Below, one piece after another: positions 32,882 through 46,400 of a stretch of 54,359 nt of DNA. The DNA is from Branchiostoma floridae. Its lineage: Eukaryota > Chordata > Leptocardii > Amphioxiformes > Branchiostomatidae. Each line of letters opens with the position of its first letter. The first letter of the stretch is position 1. The notes under the pieces were generated by a model that had not been told where the DNA came from, ran no database searches, and was given only the letters and a program-made list of their open reading frames with translations. The stretch covers positions 106,335 through 160,693 of the forward strand of contig NW_023365756.1 in the NCBI RefSeq assembly GCF_000003815.2. Reading direction: 5' to 3'. Made by a program: the position numbers and the translations under genes.

Positions 32882-35800
32882 ATGCGGGCGACGTCGGCTA
32901 TGTTGCTTGGGGCTTTGAGCGTTCTCTGTGCGGTGGTACTGGTGCAATCTTCAATCGTGAGATCGTCCGTAAGTTGTACTTTGAATACTTCAGTATTGGG
33001 TCGGGGACAGTGCTTTTTTTTCTCAAAAGGGCACACGGTATATACCACCATTGTTGACAATTTAGTGTTCCATATTCAAGTCTATTATTAAGCGCAGAAG
33101 TTTAAGAATGTGGTCAAACCGAGCCTTTTCAAAGATTACTCCACGGTTGACCTAGCTTATTGTTCGACACGAATCTATTCGCCCTAGAGGGACAGCTTGT
33201 CTTTATATAATACCCTTTTGGCCCCAGTAATCTTTCGTAAATACTCGCTACAAAGACTGTATTTAAACCGTAAACCTAGGCTTATTTCTTACAAGAATGC
33301 TGAAAGACTGGGTGAGAGCAGTTTTAGGTGCGTAGTACGTTTCGGAACACTGCCAGAGTTGAAGTCTTTAGCAGTTGGAAGAAGGTGGCCCCAGACATTT
33401 ATGTACGCACCCTCTGTCTAATTAGAACACGATGTTGGTTTCCTTGCTAAGCCCCATGTTGTTCCTTGTCAAGATTCTCGTAATTGGTCTGGCGGCCGAC
33501 TTAAGAAACAGGCTCAGCAAAGACTTATTCTTGTTTGTTGGCAAAGTTTGGCGGAGTGTCTTTAATACGTCGTCTTTAATCTCCAAGCAGATTCCTCCGG
33601 TGGCATAAAACAGTAGCATAAGCTGGACTTCAGCCGGCAGAGGGGTGGCCAATTTTACCCCTCTGCCGGCTGAAGTCCTTCCCCAGCTTATGTTACTGTT
33701 TTATGCCACCGGAGGAGTCTGCTTGGAGATTAGTCGTCTTGTCTTGTAGATTAGTTACCCGTGTCCATAGTTGTTTGTTGTCCAAGCAGATCTGGAATTA
33801 GATTTGTCCGAGCAATCTCTTATACACTATCTTGTCTTGCGTTCATTGCCTTCCCCAAAAAGGTTATGTTTTCAGTATCGTTTGTATATATGTATGTGGA
33901 TGATAACCATAAATCGAGGAGGCCTTGATGGATTGTATTGATGTTTAGTATGTGGATAGGTCTTGATGAGTTCTTGAAATGATTAGATTGTGGGCCCTCT
34001 AGCAGCTTATTGCGGTACTGCAGCGGGGCTTCCGATTTTATATATCGAGTCTCGTCGTGCTATGGTCGTAGTTTTAGAGTGGTAGATTTAATTTCTTTTT
34101 TGGATGGACACAATACATTACAAGTGGAGCACAAGCAGTACTTGCTGGTAATGTACAACGCACTTCTAGATATTGAAGTTACTTATGATTCGTACAGTTT
34201 TAAGACATGCCTTAAAACGAAAATTTTTGTGTGTATGTAGGTGGCGTTTTGAAAGTAACGTTATGTTTATGTGTGCTTCAAGGTCAGACACTGGGTAGTG
34301 AATTCATATTTTAGATTCGGGAGACAGTATCTAAATAAAACAAAATCAAACATCAAGTTTAGCGAAAAGATTTGCACAGATATTTTTTGGCATTTCACTA
34401 TAGTACAAGAAAGACTGTTAATCAAAGTCGTTCTTTTCACGATGGAAAGAACATGGTTTTTTACATGTAAAAGGGGGTTTACGGCTTGGTGTAAGGGTGT
34501 TTACGACATGTCGTAAAACCGTGCCTCTTCTCCTTTTACAATGTCCAGACGTCGGTTTTCTTGTGAAATATTCCCCTAGGCACCGTGTTGATTATAGCGA
34601 CAGGACACGCATGGTGCAAATGAGGGAGCTAATCATGTTTGTGTATGTAATTAATTAACATGTTGCTTTCACGCTAATTAGATTAGAGAAGAGGGGGGTC
34701 AATAGTGCTTCTGTGTTTGACAACGAAACATTGGGTGGACAGATACATACGCCATTGCGCTGTAACAGTGGGGTTCAAGGACTGCTACCAAAACTGAACC
34801 CCACTGTTACAGCGCAACAAAAGAAATAGTCCCGATTGTGAAATCTCCAAGCAGATGTTAAGGTAGGAAATCGCAAAGTTTCTAACTAACCAGGCTTCCG
34901 TGATAGACACTTTATCTGCGGCGAAGGAAAGTCAGACGTGTGATTATCCTCCAAAGATCTGCTTGGAGTTTACCAGCGTCGTCGTTCCGAAGTTAATTAG
35001 CATCAAGCTTTTCAAATCAGAATCAGAAATCAAGCTTTTTCAATCAGTTGAATCAGAACATTTTATAGTCATTTCAAATACATCGAAGATGTATTTGTCG
35101 CTATCTTCTAATGTAGTACCCATTAAAAATACGTTTATGAGTTATACATTGAATCTAGGTTACTAAACGTAATAGCAAAGCTTTCTTACTGTCGTATGAT
35201 TACAAAGTCTTTTTTCTAAAAGCGAGGTCTTCAGAATATAGGATTCCCTCTTTCAAAGCAAGGAGGTTATATATCATCCTTGTTCAAAGGCAGTCATTTT
35301 GTTTCCTTACTTTCATACGGAAATTAGATTTGTTCTGGTTGAACTATCAAAGTAACGGTTCCTGTTTCAAGATGTGAATAGATTGAAGAGGAAAGGAACA
35401 AGATTTTAGAGACAAACACAAAACGTCTGTTTTTACGGTCCTTGCGCGTAAAGAAAGTCGTGTGCCGTAACTTAAGGTGCTGGGTTGGGATCCTGTTCTG
35501 CTAACGATCTTGTGCCTGTGCCTTTACATGATTTTCTCACTCCGGTAGCATACACACACCCTAGGCCGGCTTCATTCCTCTGTCAGCTTTTGATACTATC
35601 TTATGCTACCGTAGAGTCTGCTTGGAGATTAAGAAATGGGTATCTGACTTCGTTTGGGCAAGGACATAACGTCCTTGGTTTGGGGAGATAAAAGGCAGTG
35701 GGAGGAAAGAGATGGGCTCCACCTTCCAATACCGTGCCCTAGACACAGTGGATAACAACCCACTGCTCTCAAAAGGCTATGGGACTACCTTTCTTTACTC

Positions 35801-38800
35801 TCCAAGCAGAGGTTAGTCTCTGGCTGTGTTTTTTTAGTTTTGTTACGCGTTTTTATCGGGCTTTCTATTTTGTACCGTTTTGTTGATGTCTCGCGGCCTA
35901 ACACTAAGAAAATGGTATAAAATAGAAAGCCCAATAAAAACGCCTAAAAATTAAAACGTCAAAAACAGCTAGAGCCTAACCTCTGCTTGGAGAATAACCT
36001 TTACCTTCTGTCTGTCCTTTCTATGTGGCACTGTTAAAAAGTCTTTAAAGATAAGTTGTTGACTTGACTGCAGTGCGACATTATCCTTGTCTGTCTAGTT
36101 AATTAAAGTAAATAAATAATAAGGAAAGAAAGTCCAAAGAAGAAATTTAGACGGATTTGAAAAGGCCGGAGTTGTCTAACTCTACACGGGAAACCACGGT
36201 TTCCGTTACATCTGCCTTTTTGAATGATAAGAGTCAAGTGATGTATTGGCTGCATTAAGAGCTTTTCCACACTCCCCTCTCTAATCATTTCCCCAGACAC
36301 TGGGCTTGATCGCACGAGATGGTGGTTCGTCTTTACAAAAAGCCGCGGTATTTCCTTCTAGATCCTTCGAACCGCAGACCTAGTATGGCACGCCAAATGG
36401 GGTCAAAAGTCGCGCGCAAGAAAAAACCGCGCGAGAGAGATAAAATCGTGCGCGCGGAGGATAAAATCGTGCGCGAGAGAGATAAAACCGTGGAGAGAGA
36501 GGAAATACCGTGCGAGAGAGAAAATAAAACCAGAGAGAGAGGAAATATCGTGCGAGAAAGGAAATAAAGTGCGAGAGAGGAAATAAAGTTGACAGGGAGG
36601 AAATAAACTGCGAGAGAGGAAATAAAACTATAAAAATAGGAAATAAAGGGGGAGAGATTGGAAATAACGTGCGAGAGAGGAAATAAAACTATAGAGATAT
36701 GAAATACCGTGCGGGAGAGGAAATAAAGGTGGAGGGATAGGAAATACCGTGCGGAAGAGAAATTGAACCATAGAGATAAAAAATATCGTGCGGGAGAGGA
36801 AATAAAGGTGGAGAGATAGGAAATACCGTGCGACAGAGAAAATAAAGGTGGAGAGATAGGAATTACCGTGCGGGAGAGAAAATAAAGGTAGAGAGATAGG
36901 AAATACCGTGCGGGAGGGGAAATAATTAAAACCATAGAGATACGAAATACCGTGCGGGAGGGGAAATAAAGGTGGAGAGATAGGAAATACCGTGCGGGAG
37001 AGAAAATAAAGGTGGAGAGATAGGAAATACCGTGCGGGAAAGAAAATAAAGGTGGAGAGATAGGAAATATCGTGCGGGAGAGGAAATAAAACAATAGAGA
37101 TAGGAAATAAAGTGCGGGAGAGAAAATAAAGGTGGAAAGATAGGAAATACCGTGCGGGAGAGAAAATAAAGGTGGAGAGATAGGAAATAAAGTGCGGGAG
37201 AGGAAATAAAGCTGGAGAGATAGGAAATATCGTGCGGGAGAGGAAATAAAACCATAGAGATAGGAAAAACCATGCGAGAGAGTAAATAAAGGTGGAAAGA
37301 TGGGAAATACCGTGCGGGAGAGAAAATAAATTTAAAGGTGGAGAGATAGGAAATATCGTGTGGGAGAGGAAATAAAACCAAAGAGATAGAAAATATCGTG
37401 CGGGAGAGAAAATAAAGGAGAGATAGGAAATACCGTGCGAGAGGGGAAAAATGTGGAGAGATAGGAAATACCGTGCGAGAGAGAAAATAAAGGTGGAGAG
37501 ATAGGAAATACTGTGCGGAAGAAAAAATAAAACCATAGAGATAGAAAATATTGTGCGGGAGAGGAAATAAAACCATAGAGATAGGAAATACCGTGCGGGA
37601 GGGGAAATAAAGGTGGAGAGATCTAGATATGAAATACCGTGCGGGAGAAGAAATAAAACCATAGGGATAGGAAATACCGTGCGGGAGAGGAAATAAAACC
37701 ATAGAGATAGGAAATACCGTGCGGGAGAGGAAATAAAACCATAGAGAGAGGAAATACCGTGCGGGAGGGGAAATAAAGCTGGAGAGATAGGAAATATCGT
37801 GCGGGAGGGGAAATAAAACCATAGAGAGAGGAAATACCGTGCGGGAGAGGAAATGAAACCACAGAGATAGGAAATACCGTGCGGGAGGGGAAATAAAGGT
37901 GGAGAGATAGGAAATACCGCACGGGAGAGGAAATAAAACCATCGAGATAGGAAATATCGTGTGAGAGAGGAAATAAAGTTGGAGAGATAGGAAATATCGT
38001 GTGGGAGAGGAACTTAAGGTGGAGGGATAGGAAATATCGTGCGGGAGAGGAAATAAAGGTGGAGGGATAGGAAATATCGTGCGGGAGAGGAAATAAAACC
38101 ATCGAGATAGGAAATATCGTGTGAGAGAGGAAATAAAGTTGGAGAGATAGGAAATATCGTGCGGGAGAGGAACTTAAGGTGGAGGGATAGGAAATATCGT
38201 GCGGGAGAGGAAATAAAGGTGGAGGGATAGGAAATATCGTGCGGGAGAGGAAATAAAACCATCGAGATAGGAAATATCGTGTGAGAGAGGAAATAAAGTT
38301 GGAGAGATAGGAAATATCGTGCGGGAGAGGAAATAAAGCTGGAGAGATAGGAAATATCCTGCGGGAGTGGAAATAAAACCATCGAGATAGGAAATATCGT
38401 GTGAGAGAGGAAATAAAGTTGGAGAGATAGGAAATATCGTGCGGGAGAGGAACTTAAGGTGGAGGGATAGGAAATATCGTGCGGGAGAGGAAATAAAGGT
38501 GGAGGGATAGGAAATATCGTGCGGGAGAGGAAATAAAACCATCGAGATAGGAAATATCGTGTGAGAGAGGAAATAAAGTTGGAGAGATAGGAAATATCGT
38601 GCGGGAGAGGAAATAAAGGTGGAGAGATAGGAAATACCGTGCGGGAAAGAAAATAAAAGTGGAGAGATAGGAAATATCGTGCGGGAGAGGAAATAAAGGT
38701 GGAGGGATAGGAAATATCATGTGGGAGAGGAAATAAAACCATAGAGATAGGAAATGTCGTGCGGAAGGGGAAATAAAACCATAGAGATAGGAAATGTCGT

Positions 38801-41800
38801 GCGAGAGAGAGAATAAAACCATAGAGATAGGAAATATTTTGCGAGAGAGGAAATAAAGGTGGAGAGATAGGAAATAACGTGCGAGAGAGGAAACAAAGGT
38901 GGAGAGAAATGAAATATTGTGCAAGAGAGAAAATGAAGGTGGAGATATAGGGAATATTGTGCGAGAGAGGAAATATCCTTCGAGAGAGGAAATAAATGCG
39001 GAGAGAAGAAATAAACAGCCTACCTAGTATAGAATAGTCGGGGATATGATAAAAAACGGAAACATTTTATGGAAATGTCATGACATTGATTGATTATTGA
39101 TAAAATCTATTAAAAGAAACTGATGATAATAACATTACCTGGATCCGCTAAAAACAAACTAAGGTCATATAGACTGTTGAAGTCAAGAACAGGATATAGA
39201 TATTGACAATATACAGTAGAGGACTGCCCAAAGAAATTAACAAGACAGGGGATTGGCTGCCACAAATCATTAATTGAAAATGGAAGATACTGTAATCAAG
39301 ATAAGATAGAAGATGAACTCAATTTTATAGAATGTAGCTTATACAATAGATTGTCATATTTTGTAGACTAGTACTGATGCTATATATGTTTCTCATGAAT
39401 TCATACACCTAAGAAATTTTGAGGAATTGATTTATCTAATAACTTGATATAACTTTTGATTATAAGACATATCTGTTTATACATCTTCACCATCAAAGGG
39501 GCAGTCAAATTTGTTCTTGTGCTAACTTGCCAGACACTTCGCTATAATAATACTCCTCTGTTATCAGACAATCGTCCAAATGAAATTTTAACCTATGTAC
39601 ATATGTATATAGTACTTAGTCCTAGTAATGTGTAATATTTGACTCTTGTTATTGTGTTTCAAATGTAAATTGAATGCAATTCAGTGGTCCCACTGAGAAT
39701 TTTCAATAAAGTCATCATCATCATCATCATCATGTATCTGTTAAATACCATTTTGTCTTGACCTGCACATTACCCAGTATATGTACTGTAAAGGGAATAA
39801 AGATCTTATTTCCATTAAATTTCTGCTGGTGTTGATTCAAACGAGATGGGCAGAGTTGTCAAAATATGGTACAGAAACAATGAATGACCTGATTGTTTAG
39901 GATTTTTTTCATATTGATAAAGTGTTTACATTTCAAAAAATATCCGGAAACACTGACACACCAAAAAGGGTACTACTGGTAGTGTCATAGTCACAATTTT
40001 TCTTGAGGAGGGATGGGTAAGAAACTATTCTGCTTTTGATCATATTGCAGACTCTTTTCAAAAGATGATACTAACAGTGTCACATTCTTTGGGAAGTTTA
40101 CATGGGTAATCTTAGCCCCCAAAGTCTTCTTTCATTCAAGACAGAAGACTTGGGACTTGTGGAAAATGATTGCTGCCATATACACTCTCACAATCCTACC
40201 ATCTACAGATGTATGCAGTAAAAGCAAAGATGCAACAATAATTCACATACACTTTGAATCTTCTTGACAGCTTTAATAAATACTTGAAACGTTACACATG
40301 CCTCACAATCTTATTGCATTTCTGTATGTACAAAAAATGATGCCGGCTGAAATGACATACATTTTGAATTTTTATCTTGCCAATAAAATCTCAGAAATGT
40401 TACAAGTGTTTCTAAAATTTGCAAAGCTGGTTACAATCCATGTACTGTTGGCTGGGACCAGGTCTGGTTTCTCCCCGTTTACTCTCTCATGGACCAAGTT
40501 CTGCTTCTTTTCCCATGAAGGTGCTCCATCTGGAGAATGGAAACAGGAGAGTGAGATTTGACATTTCAAGCATTGTCGGAAATCATAGTCGAAACCATAC
40601 CAGGTTTTAAAAATTACAAGATAGAAAAATCAGAACATGATCAGTCACTTCATCCACCTTTACAGGCCAATTCATAGCTCTCGAGATGACCTTATCTTTA
40701 TTATTCTATCTGTCAAAATTATGGAGTAGCCATATACAAGTATTTTGTCCCATAGCTAGCTACCCCATTCCATCAGATGATGAAATGACTAAGGCTAGCA
40801 GACATTCAGACAGAGGTTCAATGAGACTCTTACTGATTTAGTGCAGACACTCAGATTTTAATCACAGATGGACAGACAAAATGGCAAAAATTATAGAATA
40901 CAGGATATAACAGTTAATGTCATTAGATTGGAATCTAGGTTCAACAATGAAACACTGCATCTGTATGAGTCTTGTGGGATCAAGGTCATTTTAACAAGGT
41001 CACGATAACAAAGAAATGGGAAGTTCTTTCAGGCAGGGTTTTAATAGAGTTTCTAGGCTTCTTTGGTGCCTCTCATCTGTTTCTAGCTTTAAAGCTTCAA
41101 TATTCAGTACCATTTTGAAAATGTGTTCAGCACCATGGACAGGCATGCATGCCTCCTTGGCGTGTGTGTATCCTTGGTTACACTGCATAATACGTAACGG
41201 AATACATTTTTGTGTGCTTAAGACAGTAGAAGCCAGTTAATTGCACAACGGATTAACGCACACTTCTGTTAACTGCACGGAATCCCAAAATCCCAAACCG
41301 GTGTGGTCCTGCTAGACAACTTCGCATTATTGCACCAACCGGATAATTGCACGAAATTCACTGGCAAATAGGCCGTGCAATTAAGCTGCTTCTACTGTAT
41401 CCAAAACTTGGAACCTGTTTTATATGGAAGAGGGAATTTCTATCATTTGCTATAATACAGTGAACAATTATTTTGCTAGACTGTGACTGTGACTCTATAG
41501 ATGCTGGGTTCCCTGTATTTTGCGCCAATGCCATGCCCTTCCTAAAAGTACTAGTACACAGTAGAAGCCGCTTAATTGTACTGCCTGTTGCACTGCCTAA
41601 CACAACAGAAGTGTGTGTTAATCCGTTGGGCAATTAACTGGCTTCTACTGTATAATATCTGAGTGGGAGGGGGGCGAAGGGACGCCCTACCCTCGCCCGC
41701 CTCCCTACTTTATTTACGCCTATTACGGCTACCAAACAACCAACAAATCTTCTTCATGACTCGGTTATTTTGTAGCAAATTTATGTCTCATAGTGCAGGT

Positions 41801-43386
41801 CACATGTAGTTGTAAGGCCTATATAAACAGACTCTTATACCTGAGTGTTGCATGTTGTAGCAGACCAGTGGCTGAAGCAATCCTGTTCACGTCTGAGGGG
41901 GCGTGACGTCAGCGGTCAGTATCACCTCTCGCGTTTGCATGCGATTTTCTTTCCCCCGCGGTGATTTGTTCTCTCGCGCTTGCATGCGGTTTTTTTCCTC
42001 GCTCGCAAATCATCATCATCGTTTTCGCCGAGAGAGAGGAAAAATCATCATCATCGTTTCCGCCGAGAGAGAGGAAAAATCATCATCATCGTTTTCGCTG
42101 AGAGAGAGGAAAAATCATCATCATCGTTTTCGCCGAGAGAGAGGAAACAAAATCACAGGCACACGCGAAAGACAACGCCGCGAAAAGGGATCGATGGGTG
42201 CAAACTGGGAAGAAAAACGTTTGTTTGTACTAAATACAAATCCTAAAATATACAATGCGAGTGTGAGGTCTATCTTACTTCTGGGTCTTGATTTCGGTAA
42301 AGTAATTTCTCGCGTTTGCATGTGGTGTTTTTACTTCTCGCTCGCGCTGGCTGACTTGCTGCGAGCGAGGACAAATCCTGGGCGGGAGGAAATAAACGCC
42401 GGGGGGATAGGAATAATAATCAGGCACGTCAGGCGAAAGAAGAACGTGAGCGAGATGAAACTGCATTATCATAATGACATGAATAAAATGTTGTTGTTGT
42501 AAAATCAATGCCTGTGGTGGGTAAAGTTAGGTGATAATTTAATTGCGAGCCATATTAAAACACACGTACTATTTATTATCGAAATAGGTCCAGCCTTTTG
42601 GCAGGATGCCCCATTCAATAAGAATTGTTTGCCCTATTGACATGCCAATCGTAATAAGGCACCTGTAGACGTTTAGGACAACATCGATATCTGTTGATTT
42701 AAATTCTCATTCATTCCCGGCTGAGGAAAGGCTGGACTTTCTTGCTCAGTTGTAACCGCAACAATCATGATTTGCGATGTATGATGCGATGCATATCTAT
42801 ATTACTATAACATACTAGACACATGGAACTGTGTTTCATGCATTATCCTTCAAATGTTAAAGCACCATTTTACCCACATCAAGATCACACTTTGCTATAC
42901 TTCTTAATCATCCAGATACACAGTTCTTTAATGGTGTTTGTGTAGGCTTAGACGACTGTCTGCAAAATAGTCGGTGTTTTCTCTCACATAAGATTTGTTT
43001 TCTCCCGCAAGGTATTTTCTCTCACGCAAGATATTTTCCCTCGCACAAAGTATCATCTCTCGCGTAAGATCTCTATTCTCTTCTGCAAAATATTTTCTCT
43101 CGCGAAAGATATTTTCCCTCTCGCAAGATATTACTTTCCCGCAAAGTATTATCTCTCACGTAAGATATTTTCCATCCCGCAAAATATTTTATCTTGCGCA
43201 AGATATTTTCTCCCCTACAGAAAATATCTAGCGCGAGAGAAAATACTTTGTGGGAGAGGAAATATCGTGTAACGGTGCTTTGGAGAATGGATACTTTACG
43301 GGAGAGAAAATCGTGGCAAGATTACTTTATGTGAGAGCATGCCATCGCCATTGTTGTTGAGTGTATGCGTGTTTGTTTGTTTGTTA

Positions 43387-43442
<56 letters not shown>

Positions 43443-46400
43443 CGGAAAGAGAGCAAGAGCAAGTACCTTATATGCATATATGACAAGACTCTCGGTAATA
43501 ACTTTCTGTCAAATGATTAGAGAAAATTATTGTATATTCGATATGAATACAATTCTATTGAATGAAGTGATGTCTACATAGTATACTTAGACTGGCAAAT
43601 GTACATGTGCAATGCTGGGGTAGCGATTCTGTTTAACAATTTTACTTATGCGTTCAAATGAACACAGTGTACACAAGCACTCATCATGCACGGCCGGTCA
43701 TGATAACTAGTCACTTAATAAATTGTACACATGCACATACACACACACGTGCACACACATACGCACACACACATACATGATACATACGCACATACATACA
43801 CATATACATACAAACAAACACACACACACAGAGATGCTGTCAGAGGTAATCTATGATATCCAAGTCATCAGTAACGTGGTTTAAGCATTTACTCCCATCC
43901 ATCACCAAATGTCCGTTTTTCCTCTCGCGCCCTCTTTGTTTTCCCTCTGACGGGTGTAGTTTATTTCCTCTCGCGCGGTTTCTTTTATCTCTCTCCGCGT
44001 TTTCTTTCCTCGCGACGATTTTTCTTCTTTTGACACCGTTGGCGCTCCATAGACCTAGCCTCATTCGCAGACTTCTCAAGCGGTGGTGTTTAGATGATAA
44101 GGGGAGCGCTAATTCTCGATTTTTAACATGGGTTAAGGTTGACTCTATGGTGACGCCTGGATGCGGCAAAACTCCCTTTCCCAGCATAAAGTCCAGTGTC
44201 TTAGTTAAAACAATTTAAAGTCTAGTGAGAAGAAAAGCACGAATTCTACGATCCCCGTGCCCCCGTAGGAAGGCCTGGTGGAGGCTACATAAAGTCAACC
44301 TTAGTCCATGTTGAAAATTGCGAATCATCGCGCCCTCGAATAATAAACGCCGCCGCTCCAGATTGCGAAAGAGGCTATTACAAGCCCTGCTAGCCTGGAA
44401 ATACGGGCTGTATGGGCTCAAGTTCAGAAAGTTGCTGTACGAATGATGGTGTCGTAACTCTGGGATTGGGAGCTAGCCTTGGAGAAATTCTCAGCTAGCC
44501 TGGGATATAGTCTACTTTGAAAGCGGCCATTACAATTGGAAGCACATTTGATCCTACTAGATTAGACTAGGCTACTGTATGTTTTGTTCCCATAGCTTCT
44601 TTCCCGTTTGAAATATATTCTGAAATACACAAAATATTAGTTAAAAAACTTAAATGTTTCTTTCAGCGTCACTTTGAGATGAATGTATTTCATTTTTCGC
44701 TGCATCTGTTCTACATTTGTATATCTAGCCAGGGACCACTTGATGATAATCGTATACCTTATAAATCTGTATTACATACCCGAAAATATTCAGGAACGTT
44801 AACGTTAACGTTCTTTGGTCGCCACATTATTACTACATAGGAAAGTACCATTTGCATGTAGGAAACAAAACTTTACTTGGAAGTGTGTATTTTTCACAAC
44901 CCACGTTTCCCCCACAGGGTAATGTTTCTCTGTGGATATTTATCCAACAAAACGAGGCCTGTTTGACCACAAACATAAACAAAATACCGCACGTCTGCGG
45001 CGTGTTATAGACGGGAAGCGTACGCGGACAAACCGGACATGCATTTCCCGTCATGTCCCGGAAGTGACGTAGTTGTGACGTAAGATGATTCACGGTATGT
45101 TACAGCTGATTGGTTAATGAGTTAAAAGACGAGTGCTGCACCTCTACCCACATGCTGTGACGGGTTATCGAATGGTCTATTTGTTGCGTATTTGTTGACC
45201 TGTCAAAAATTACTGGTTGAACCGCATTTTAGTTTCGCCCAAAACATGTTAATGTTACTATTTTGCTTACCCATTAGCCATACCGATATGATTGTATGGA
45301 TGGCATCCTCTAGGTACCCCAAAACGAATGCAACCGTGTGCAAAAAAAAGGTTTGGCCAAAAAAGGTACACTCTTCTTCAATGAAATGTTGAAAAAACGA
45401 CTGAACAAATAGAACATGATATACCACACAATAAATCTTACATTTTTGTTCTTTCGCGGCTGCTTGGCTTAGGACGACTTCTTAGGGCTCTACATATATC
45501 ATTCAGCTTTGCTGTACTGAAATACTAGGCAAAGAATACATAAAGATAAAATACAAACTCACGGCAAAGAATAACGTACGATAGAAAGAAAGACATTCGA
45601 CGACAATTGTATCAATTTTCCTATATCTGTTTTGCAATTTACATTCTTTTCACGTTTTTACGTTTTACAGTATTGCCTCAAACTCTTTAACAGGGGAAAA
45701 TTGATGCGGGTATTATGCATATAATGAAGTCAGTGAGGCCTAACTTAGACCTTTGATTACAAGTACAACTCTGTTAGCATCTGATAGACCTCCATAATTT
45801 TATATCTAACTATACCTATTCTTATCTCTTTAACATTTTAGTATACTTTTAAAGTCATACCAGTAGAAGCGACATGCATTGAAAGTGTTTTCAAAGTGCC
45901 TTCGAATGATAAAGAGTTGTTTAACACTTAGGGAATAGCCGACAAAAACCATATGTGTACTTGTACGTGACAGCTTAGATCAAAAGCAGTGTGTGGCCTT
46001 GGCTTTGACGGACGTTTGGAATATCTCATACAAACAGCCTTCTGTTCAACGTCAACATTCTTTTCACTCACGCACGCAAACGGGTGGGGTTATTCCATTT
46101 CAAGTCTCAAATGGGGGTTGGTATCCTGACCACATGTCAGAAGCAAACTTCTAGCAGTGCCAAAGCGAGAGATTGTATATTTTATATATAACATAGGCTT
46201 GAGTTGGTGAGGATTGTTCTTGAGCAAATCTCGTCTTTTAAGTGAGAGGAAATGTAGGGAATACATGTACCATAGAGCGTGAGGCAAACGGAAGATGAAA
46301 CGAGTCGTTTTCAATCCAACGCCATTTTCTATGACCATCATGCAGTGTCACCTATCGTTTAAAATGATTATTGCAGACAGGTCAAAGAGGCCCCGAAAGC

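Noticed and set aside
36333-38924. Six long open frames (120-344 residues) of ARYFLSLHLYFLSRT-type repeats on the minus strand
   Set aside because: They are translations of the 40-bp satellite. Overlapping minus-strand frames are open because the unit has few stops, 40 is not a multiple of three, and all frames read the same low-complexity motifs.
36420-39015. CRISPR-like array
   Set aside because: The units are contiguous 40-bp tandem repeats without unique spacers, in a eukaryotic intron.
41903-42502. 199-codon open frame on the plus strand with repeated RERGKIIIIV-type segments
   Set aside because: It covers the 35-bp tandem repeat. The repeats appear in shifting frames, and no splice or family evidence supports coding.
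43339-43581. Open frame with a Val/Cys run
   Set aside because: Translation of the (GT)n microsatellite.
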